Part shown: positions 29,784-36,811 of the stretch, piece after piece
How positions within the stretch are numbered: position 1 is the first letter of the stretch
Layout: every line of letters begins with the position of its first letter
Assembly (NCBI GenBank): GCA_963748295.1
Contig: CAVVIH010000003.1
Coordinates: 1-64,000 of the forward strand
DNA: 64,000 bases
Source: CAVVIH01 sp963748295
Lineage (GTDB): Bacteria; Acidobacteriota; Vicinamibacteria; Vicinamibacterales; 2-12-FULL-66-21
Direction of reading: 5' to 3'
Position numbers and translations under genes: made by a program
The notes under the pieces: generated by a model
Seen by the model: only the letters and a program-made list of their open reading frames with translations
Database searches by the model: none
What the model was told of the DNA's origin: nothing

Positions 29784-30393
29784 ATGCATTCAATTAGAAG
29801 AGCTCTCTTTCCTTACGTTCTCGCTCTGTCAATCGCCTGGTCGCCGGCGGCGGCAATCGGCTCAGAAAAGGCCGAGTCCGGCAGAGCGTCGAGCTCGAGG
29901 TCGGCGCTTGCCAATATTCGAATCGACAACTTCGGCGCGGTGAGTCCCGGCCTACTATCGCGGAGCTCAACCGGAAGGTGGCGACTACGCGGCGCTCGCC
30001 GCGCTTGGCGTCAAGATGGTGATCGACCTGCAGCAGGACGGCCTCGACGCCGAACAGCAGCTCGTCGAATCCGCGGGGATGATGTTCCATCGGATTCCGA
30101 TGACCACCCGCAAGGAGCCGACGCTTCAGGACATCACGACGTTCCTGAAGCTGGTCAACGATCCCGCGAACCAGCCGGTCTACGTGCACTGCGCGGGCGG
30201 ACGTCATCGCACCGGGGTCATGACCGCCGTGTATCGCATGACGCGTGACGGGTGGACTGCCGATCAGGCGTTCAAGGAAATGAAGCAATACCGCTTCGGT
30301 GCGGACTTCCTCCACCCCGAGTTCAAGAAGTTCGTGTACGGCTTCGCCTCGCTGGGGCTTCGACTCGGCCCGCTCACACCGGGCAAACGCTGA
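29784..30393 (+). CDS. Exported dual-specificity/tyrosine phosphatase-like protein (one frameshift)
   Basis: About 202 residues. A signal peptide (MHSIRRALFPYVLALSIAWS) is followed by a linker, then SPGYYRGAQPEGGDYAALAA and the P-loop phosphatase core MVIDLQQDG and VYVHCAGGRHRTGVMTA (Cys and Arg of the Cx5R loop). The frame breaks near 29952 by one extra C; correcting it gives PGYYRGAQ. Proteins of this type remove phosphate from tyrosine, serine/threonine or phosphoinositides. Export implies an envelope or external substrate. A 12-bp palindrome GGTGGTACCACC lies 19 bp upstream (29754-29765). Confidence 0.8.
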
Positions 30394-30426
30394 TTCCTTC
30401 CACCCGATTCGGTGGAGAATACGGAG

Positions 30427-30963
30427 ATGCAAGACCAGCAAGCCCTGGACGCCCCGGCGTCGTCCGACCGCGAACGCGCGGTGCTGCGTCATGTCGCCGC
30501 TACGCTCGCGTATCGTGCAGCCAAGGTGCTGCGGGATGTGCCGGCAGATTTTCACAGCCGGGACTTCGGGCCGTCGACGCGGAGTCCCGTTCAGATCGTC
30601 GCCCACATGGCGGACCTGATGACGTGGGGTGTCTCGCTGGCGCGAGGCGGCTACGAGTGGAAGGCCGACGGGAGCGACGACTGGAAGATCGAAGTGAATC
30701 GGTTCTTCTCGGGCCTCGCCGCGCTGGATCGCGCGCTGGCGGCCGAGGGACCGTTCACCGGCTCGATCGAAAAACTGATCCAGGGACCGCTCGCCGACGC
30801 GCTGACGCACGTCGGTCAGCTCGCGATGCTCCGCGGGATGGCGGGCGTTCCGGTCAAGCCCGAAAGCTATGCGCGCGCCGACATCAAGCCTGGCCGCGTC
30901 GGCGCCGAGCAGGCGCCGCCGGGAAGGGAATTCGACGGCGACGCCAGCAACCGCCGGCGCTGA
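30427..30963 (+). CDS. DinB/YfiT-like metalloprotein
   Basis: 178 residues from the ATG at 30427, with GGTGGAG 9 bases upstream. DinB-like four-helix bundle: RHVAATLAYRAAKVLRDVPA, PVQIVAHMADLMTWGVSLAR (first metal His) and ALTHVGQLAMLRGMAG (second His region). DinB-superfamily proteins bind a divalent metal and often transfer thiols such as bacillithiol or mycothiol. The C-terminal tail is Arg-rich and weakly conserved. A related protein lies at 49638-50198. Confidence 0.75.
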   Translation: MQDQQALDAPASSDRERAVLRHVAATLAYRAAKVLRDVPADFHSRDFGPSTRSPVQIVAHMADLMTWGVSLARGGYEWKADGSDDWKIEVNRFFSGLAALDRALAAEGPFTGSIEKLIQGPLADALTHVGQLAMLRGMAGVPVKPESYARADIKPGRVGAEQAPPGREFDGDASNRRR

Positions 30964-30973
30964 TGCGCCTGCC

Positions 30974-32016
30974 CTAGACGAAAGAGTCGCTGGCCGTCGG
31001 AACGGTCGCCGGGAAGAACGGTTTCTCGGCGGCTGACGGCTGCTCGTTCCACACGCTCGTTCGCGTGAAGAAGCGGCCGAGCGGCGTGCGCCGCTTCAGG
31101 GTACTGGCGAAGCGCGAAGGCATTCAGATACACACTTCGCAGCGCCGCGGCTCGCGCCTGCTCTCGCGGCGTGAGCTCACCGACCGCGCGCGCATACCCA
31201 AGGTCTTCGAGACTGCCGCCAATCACCGACTCACAGAGCCGCAGACGGGCGGGTCCGCACTTGTCCTTCCAGCGCCCGATCGGGTTGAAGTCTCGGGCGA
31301 TCGCGCTCGCTGTCGTACGACGTGTTGGGGCGCTTCAGCGCGTGCAGCGGATGACGCCTGATGCGGTCGGTACTTGAGCCGGTGATCGATGAAGCGTCCG
31401 ATTCTTTCCAGCGTCACCACGTGGCCTGGCTACGAGGTCTTCGAACCACACTTCCATGTACGATGGGTCGTTTCTGCCGAACGTCCGGCCGCCTGCGCAC
31501 CATCCACTCCCAGTACAGCGCCGCGACGCCGAGTGCGCGGTCGCGATCCCAGGGCAGCGTGCCAATCCAGCGTTGCTTCTCGAGCGACAGCGCGCAGTCG
31601 CGGCCGTCCCTGATCACGTGCAGGAACAGCGCGTCGCCCGACAAGCCGCTTGATGTCGGCCATGCAGAGCACATGCGTCGGCGTCGCTTCCATCCAGCGT
31701 TCCATCTGCTGCTGTCTGGCGAGCTCGGTCATGAACACGCGCAGAAAGTCCCCTGACGACATGCAGCCATCGAGCGCGGATTTGACGAGCGGCGCAACGT
31801 CGAGCCCTGGCACCTTGCCGAGATCATCCGGACAGGTACCGCTCGAGAAACCGCTCCCGCGCGCGGCGGTGACGGAAGCTCGGAAAACGCGCGCAGCAGG
31901 TCGTAGAAATACGTCTCCTTCCGATAGACGGCGAGTCGGCCCGCTGCGAGCAGCATGGAATACAACAACGTCGTTCCGGACCGCGGGCAGCCGACGATGA
32001 AGACAGGTCTTTTCAT
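30974..32016 (-). pseudogene. Sulfotransferase-family gene with at least six frame breaks
   Basis: The start is intact: MKRPVFIVGCPRSGTTLLYS carries the 5'-PSB loop for PAPS binding. Further blocks lie in changing frames: KVPGLDVAPLVKSALDGCMS, then DALFLHVIRDGRDCALSLEK (the 3'-PB motif), WIGTLPWDRDRALGVAALYW, GRNDPSYMEVWFEDLVA, NPIGRWKDKCGPARLRLCES, and a tail KPFFPATVPTASDSFV ending at 30974. In order these form a complete sulfotransferase/stf0-like protein that would add sulfate to a carbohydrate, lipid or peptide. At least six indels occur within 1 kb, far more than in neighbouring genes, so this is probably a pseudogene or a badly assembled stretch. Confidence 0.75.
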
Positions 32017-32123
32017 GTGATGCCCCTTGACGTTCGTGTAACGCGTGCGTCTGGTGCCGCATCTGCGGGTGCAACCTGTTCGCCCGCGAGCGGGCGAAGG
32101 GCATCACGTTTCTGCAAATTCGG

Positions 32124-32290
32124 ACGCGGATTTACGCGGAGTTTACGAGACGCGGATCACGAATCACGAAACGCGGATTTACGCGGACTACACAAAGGTA
32201 CGAAACGCGGATTTATGCGGATTACGACGAGATGACGAAACGCGGATTTACGCGGATTACACAAAGCACGAGACGCGGATTACGGGTACT
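32124..32290 (+). repeat. Cluster of degenerate ~34-bp repeats (ACGCGGATTTACGCGGATTA type)
   Basis: ACGCGG-containing units begin at about 32124, 32150, 32171, 32205, 32240 and 32273; the last four are spaced 34, 35 and 33 bp. The best unit is ACGCGGATTTACGCGGATTA followed by CACAAAG. The array fills the gap between the divergent sulfotransferase and glycosyltransferase genes and is lower in GC than its surroundings. There are no unique spacers, so it is not a CRISPR array. Confidence 0.75.
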
Positions 32291-32341
32291 GATCGCAGGG
32301 GCGGCCGGCGGCTCGCACGCAATCGCGTGGAGGACGCACCA

Positions 32342-33304
32342 ATGATTTCCGCGCAATCTCTGGAGCGTGTCAGCGTCATCATTCCCGTCTACCGCGCCGC
32401 GCACCTGCATGCCGCGCTCGCTTCCGTCGCGTCGCAATTGCGGCCGGCTGACGACGTGATTGTGATCGACGATGGCTCACCCGATCGTGCGGCGATCGAA
32501 GCGGCCGTCGCGGCGTCGAGAATCGGCATCCGGCTGGTCCACCAGTCGAACCAGGGCGCTGCTGCCGCACGGAACACCGGCCTGCGTCTCGCCACCGGCA
32601 ACCTCATCGCGTTTCTCGATGCGGACGATCGCTGGCATCCGTCGATGCTCGAGTATCAGCTCGGTGGGACTGAACGAAGCGGTGCCGACGTCGTGGACGG
32701 CGATGCCGATCTTGTCCATGGCAGCGACCCACCGCACGGACGATTCATGGACGGTGCGCCGTCACATGGTCCAGTCACACTTGCGTCACTGTTGTCACAG
32801 CGGTGCACCGTGTTGATGTCATCCGTGCTCGCGCGGCGGCCGGCGATAGACCGCGTCGGATCGTTCGATCCGCAGCTGCGTCGGGGACAGGACTTCGATC
32901 TGTGGATCAGGATGGCGAAGGCGGGCTGCCGCTTCGCGTTCAGCCGCGAAGCGGTCGTGACGCGATGCGTGCATGGCGCCAATCTGTCGGGCACCGAGCG
33001 CGACGAGCTTCAGCGTGCGGTCGATGTGCTGACGAAGGCGATCGACGTTCTTGCACTCGACGCCGAACACCGCCGCGTCGCCGTGCGCCGACGCGCGCAG
33101 CTCCGCGGGTGGCTCGCGCGCGAGCACGGCAAGGAATACCTGGTGCGCGGCGACGCGTCGTCCGCGATGCGGTGGCTGTCGCGATCGACGCGGCTGACGC
33201 CGGCGTGGAAGACGCGAGCCGCGGTCGCCGCGCTGCGGGTCGCGCCGCGCCTCACGCTGCGGCTCTACCGGCGGCGATCCGCTCGACCTGGCACAGCCAT
33301 GTGA
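32342..33304 (+). CDS. Family 2 glycosyltransferase
   Basis: 320 residues with the GT-A fold motifs: VSVIIPVYRAAHLHAALASV, DDVIVIDDGSPD, NQGAAAARNTGLRLATGNLI, AFLDADDRW (DxD-like) and RRGQDFDLWIRMAKAGCRFA (acceptor/base region, ED-like position). Start: the ATG at 32342, with GGAGG 11 bases upstream. It transfers a sugar from a nucleotide donor to a growing glycan. Its neighbours (sulfotransferase remnant, asparagine-synthetase-like gene) are typical of surface-polysaccharide loci. Its last 53 bp overlap the convergent gene. Confidence 0.88.
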   Translation: MISAQSLERVSVIIPVYRAAHLHAALASVASQLRPADDVIVIDDGSPDRAAIEAAVAASRIGIRLVHQSNQGAAAARNTGLRLATGNLIAFLDADDRWHPSMLEYQLGGTERSGADVVDGDADLVHGSDPPHGRFMDGAPSHGPVTLASLLSQRCTVLMSSVLARRPAIDRVGSFDPQLRRGQDFDLWIRMAKAGCRFAFSREAVVTRCVHGANLSGTERDELQRAVDVLTKAIDVLALDAEHRRVAVRRRAQLRGWLAREHGKEYLVRGDASSAMRWLSRSTRLTPAWKTRAAVAALRVAPRLTLRLYRRRSARPGTAM

Positions 33305-34562
33305 CGCGCGAGGCGAACCAGACGCGCGTGCCGCGTCCGTCGAGCGCCGCCGCGGCGCACCGCGCGAGCAGCGACGGCAGGTGCAGCAGCTCGGACTGCG
33401 ACGTCATCAGCCGCTGGAACAGACCGGCCGCCACGGCGCGATGGTAGCGGCGGCAGGATGCGGCGGTGTCGAGGCGAGCGGACGGCACGCCGGCCGCCTC
33501 GGGCCATCTGGCGGCGACGGCGTCGGTGTGCAGGCGACGGTCCATTAGCGCCTCGGCCGGCGTCGCCATCAGACACTCGAACAGATCGCGATCGAGAAAC
33601 GGCGCATGAACCGTCACCGGCGCAAACAGCGAGAACGGCGAGAGCGCGATCGCGCGGCGGGTGCGGTTCCAGAAGAAGAAAGAGGCAATCGGATTCGGCG
33701 CGTCGGCGTGGAGGCGAAGCTCGCGGACCAGTCGAGCATGCGCTCGTTCACGGCTGAACCTCCGCATCGCGGCGCGGGTCAGCATCCAGCGCAGCGCGGG
33801 TTCCTGCCCCTGTTTGCCGAACCCGTCGAGCAGGAGCGCGGCGGCCTCGTCGAGACGGCCGGCGCGGAACGACGCGAGCAGCCGGGGATCCAGATACCGG
33901 CTCTGCGTGAGCACGTCGCCGGCGATGCCGTCGTAGGTCTCCGCAGTCGCCGCAACCAGGTGCCGCGCGAGCGGCACGAACTGGACGTGTTCCGTGGTGC
34001 AGTACGACGTGCGCGTGTTCTTGTGCTCTTCGGCGGACAGACGGTCGGCGGTGGGCGGCAGCACGCGATGGCGAATCCCGAGCCAGCCGCAAAGCTGCGC
34101 GGCCACCTGCGCGTCCCCGTCGCCCCTCGGCGGATGGTGTTGCACCGTCACGCATTCGGTACGGCGGGCAGCCGGCCTCGATCAGCTCGAGGAGGATGTG
34201 CCGCGAGTCGCAGCCGCCGCTCAGCGGCAGTGCACGTAGGCCGCCGATGGAAGCCGGCGGCGAATCGCGGCGCGAAACAAATCGAGCAGGGCATCGGCGA
34301 GCTGCGGGCGTGTGAGCGTGTTCGGGGCTGGCGCATCGGGAGGCGGCGGAAGCGCCGCCCTGATCGCGCGAAACGGCGTATCGCCGCCGACGAAGAAGCC
34401 GAGCCGCAGGAACAACGCCATCGCGTCGTCATCGAGCTCGCGCGGCGCGCCGGCGCGGAGCAGCTCGGGGATTGCTGCGGCGTATTGCGAGCCGCGCGTG
34501 CCGTCCACGGCGTAGACGGGCGAGAAGTCGAGCGGCTCGCGGCCGTCGTGCCCGGGTTGCAT
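33252..34562 (-). CDS. Asparagine-synthetase-like ATPase domain protein (two frameshifts)
   Basis: About 437 residues when bridged. The N-terminal half (from MQPGHDGREPLDFSPVYAVD) has part of the usual linker and lacks the glutamine-amidotransferase domain. After a break near 34228, the pyrophosphatase loop LPLSGGCDSRHILLELIEAG appears (SGGxDS, binds ATP), then after a second break near 34163, CVTVQHHPPRGDGDAQVAAQ. The remainder includes YDGIAGDVLTQSRYLD (usual GD motif). These enzymes make an acyl-adenylate for amide or lactam formation; relatives sit in polysaccharide clusters where their role is unclear. The start is uncertain, as no ribosome-binding site is visible. Confidence 0.7.
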
Positions 34563-34608
34563 GCGCGCAGCCGCTGCATTCGGAGTGCCATGACAGAGCT
34601 GTGACTCG

Positions 34609-35703
34609 TCAGCGAATCGGCCGGCCGGCGTTGGGGTGGATCGCGTTCCAGTCGATTCCGACCCACGAGGCGAGCGTGCCGGCGATCTGGCTCGTGGAAA
34701 GCGGCGGATGAGCGCGCCACGAGCCGCGCTGCGACATCCGCGGCGAGACGAACGCAATCCAGACCTCGTTCGCGCCGGTCACCTTGGCGCCATGGTCGCG
34801 CCAGTCCTTGCCGGTGTGGCCGCGGCCGTGATCGGTCGTGATCAGCAGGTGGGTGCGGCCGCGATAATCCGGCTGGCTCTGCAGCCACATCCACAGCTCC
34901 TGCAGGTAACCGTCGGTGCGCGAGAACGCGTTGAGGACGTGCTCGTAGCGGCCGTCGTGTGCCCAGTCGTCCGTCTCGTCGAACGCGATGTACAGCACGC
35001 GCGGCCGCGCGGTCGCCAGGTGCTTCATCGCCAGACGGAAGGTGAACGCATCCGCGCGCGTGCCCTCCCACGGCGTCACCGCGTCACGCTGGAGCGCGTT
35101 GATCAGCCGTACCTCCGGATCCGGTGTCTCGAGCGGCTCGACGCCCGCGTTCACGAGCGTGGCGCCGTCGGTGTGTTCGGTGATGTAGTTGAACACCGAC
35201 CAGGATGCGAACGTCGCCACCTGATCGCGGGAAAGATTCAGCCGTTCCCTGATCGTCTCGAGGACGGTTGGAAAGGGATTGCGGATCGGATCGTTGCTCT
35301 TGATCGCCGCATCGTGCGCTTCGCCGAGAAGGATCTCGGCGTAGCCCGGATACGAGAACCAGTGCGTATTCGCCAGCCGCACGCTGCTGCCGGCGTCGCC
35401 ATCGCCGGCGATCGAGCCCTCTTTCGTCACGAGATCCCAGAAGAACGGCATCAGCTTGCGGCGCCGCTCCTCGCGCGTCGGCGCCCAGAAGCGCTGATAC
35501 GCCAGCGAGTCTTCGTTGCGCTGCGAGTCCCTTCTCGTGCTTTGCAGGACCGCGACGTCCAGCCCGCCGAAGATCTCTTCGGTGCGCGCCCCGTCGACGG
35601 TGACGAGGACAATGCGGTCGTCCGAGGGCGGTTGCTGCGCCAGCGTTCCCAAGCTGCCCGCAGCCAGCCATGCCAATAGCACCGGAACCGTCAGGAGTCG
35701 CAT
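34609..35703 (-). CDS. Secreted alkaline-phosphatase/phosphodiesterase-superfamily protein
   Basis: 364 residues with a signal peptide (MRLLTVPVLLAWLAAGSLGT, cut after LAQ). Alkaline-phosphatase-fold metal motifs: DRIVLVTVDGARTEEIF (first Asp and possible nucleophile position at T/D), SYPGYAEILLG, LYIAFDETDDWAHDGRY (Asp/His) and HLLITTDHGRGHTGKDWRDH (Asp-His). It probably hydrolyses a phosphate or sulfate ester in the envelope. It is encoded upstream of, and on the same strand as, the asparagine-synthetase-like gene (46 bp gap) and is divergent from the GH16-like gene. Confidence 0.82.
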   Translation of the reverse strand: MRLLTVPVLLAWLAAGSLGTLAQQPPSDDRIVLVTVDGARTEEIFGGLDVAVLQSTRRDSQRNEDSLAYQRFWAPTREERRRKLMPFFWDLVTKEGSIAGDGDAGSSVRLANTHWFSYPGYAEILLGEAHDAAIKSNDPIRNPFPTVLETIRERLNLSRDQVATFASWSVFNYITEHTDGATLVNAGVEPLETPDPEVRLINALQRDAVTPWEGTRADAFTFRLAMKHLATARPRVLYIAFDETDDWAHDGRYEHVLNAFSRTDGYLQELWMWLQSQPDYRGRTHLLITTDHGRGHTGKDWRDHGAKVTGANEVWIAFVSPRMSQRGSWRAHPPLSTSQIAGTLASWVGIDWNAIHPNAGRPIR

Positions 35704-35746
35704 CGGTGGCCTGCTCCGTGATAGAAGTGGCTGAAAGTATCAGAGT

Positions 35747-36811
35747 ATGTTCGCGGATTGCCACTTCGTGCGTCTCGCCGCATCCGCGATGATTGCCAGC
35801 GTGATGGTAACCGGTTGCCGCGAGCCGCGCGCGGCCCAGCCGCCTGCGATCGAGTTTGCCGTCGTGCCGCAGGCGTCGGCCGGCGGCTCGGACAGAATGG
35901 CGCCGATCAGCGGGCGCGTCACCGGCGCCCGGCCCGGTCAGCAGATCGTGCTGTTCGCGAGGAGTGGTGTCTGGTGGGTCCAGCCGCTCACCGCCGAGCC
36001 GTTCACCCGCATCGAACAGGATTCCACGTGGAAGAGCAGGACTCATCTGGGTACCGAGTACGGCGCCCTGCTCGTCGGGCCTGGCTACCGGCCGCCGCAT
36101 ACGGTCGATTCACTGCCGCAGCCGGGCGGTGACGTCATCGCGGTGGCCACGATCAAGGGAACCGCGGACGCCGCCGCGGCGCCGAAGGTCCTCTCGTTCA
36201 GCGGCTATCAATGGGAGGTTCGCGGGGTTCCGAGCGACCGCGGCGGCCCCAACGAGTACGATTCCGCGAATGCCTGGGTCGACGCCGACGGATTCCTTCA
36301 CCTGAAGCTGGCGCTGCGGGACGGGCGATGGACGAGCGCGGAAGTCGTCCTCACGCGCACGCTCGGTTACGGGACCTACGTCTTCACCGTCAGGGACGTC
36401 GCGAACCTCGATCCCGCCGCCGCGTTCGGCATGTTTTCGTGGGACGACCAGAGCGCGGAGCAGAACCACCGCGAGCTGGACATCGAGATCAGCCAGTGGG
36501 GCGATCCCAAGACCCCGAACGGGCAATACGTCGTCCAGCCCTATTACGTGCCGGCGAACGTCGCCAGGTTCTCCGCGCCGGCCGGCACGCTGACGCATTC
36601 GTTTCGATGGGAACCCGGCCGCGCTTCGTTTCGTACCGTGCGCGGCGCGCGCGCGGATGGTGCGGCGGTCGCGCAGCACGAGTTCACGTCGGGTGTGCCG
36701 TCGCCCGGCGCCGAACGCGTCCGCATGAATCTCTATTTCTTCAGGTACGCGCCCGCGCCTCCGCAGAGCGACGTCGAGGTCGTCATTGAGCGGTTCCAGT
36801 TCCTGCCCTAG
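35747..36811 (+). CDS. GH16-like secreted lipoprotein (putative beta-glucanase fold)
   Basis: 354 residues. A lipobox (VTGC, Cys24) follows a short hydrophobic leader, so the protein is probably anchored in an envelope membrane. The C-terminal 230 residues form a GH16-like jelly roll with the catalytic ExDxxE-type motif in REL-D-I-E-ISQWG (HRELDIEISQWG), preceded by YGTYVFTVRDVANLDPAAAF and GMFSWDD. The pair of acidic residues needed for glycosidic cleavage is present. Family members split beta-1,3 or beta-1,4 glucans. Its stop lies 26 bp inside the sensor-kinase gene, so the two are likely co-transcribed. Confidence 0.8.
   Translation: MFADCHFVRLAASAMIASVMVTGCREPRAAQPPAIEFAVVPQASAGGSDRMAPISGRVTGARPGQQIVLFARSGVWWVQPLTAEPFTRIEQDSTWKSRTHLGTEYGALLVGPGYRPPHTVDSLPQPGGDVIAVATIKGTADAAAAPKVLSFSGYQWEVRGVPSDRGGPNEYDSANAWVDADGFLHLKLALRDGRWTSAEVVLTRTLGYGTYVFTVRDVANLDPAAAFGMFSWDDQSAEQNHRELDIEISQWGDPKTPNGQYVVQPYYVPANVARFSAPAGTLTHSFRWEPGRASFRTVRGARADGAAVAQHEFTSGVPSPGAERVRMNLYFFRYAPAPPQSDVEVVIERFQFLP

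Noticed and set aside
32124..32290. Possible CRISPR array in the 34-bp repeats
   Set aside because: There are no unique spacers; each unit follows the next with only small changes, and no cas gene is present.
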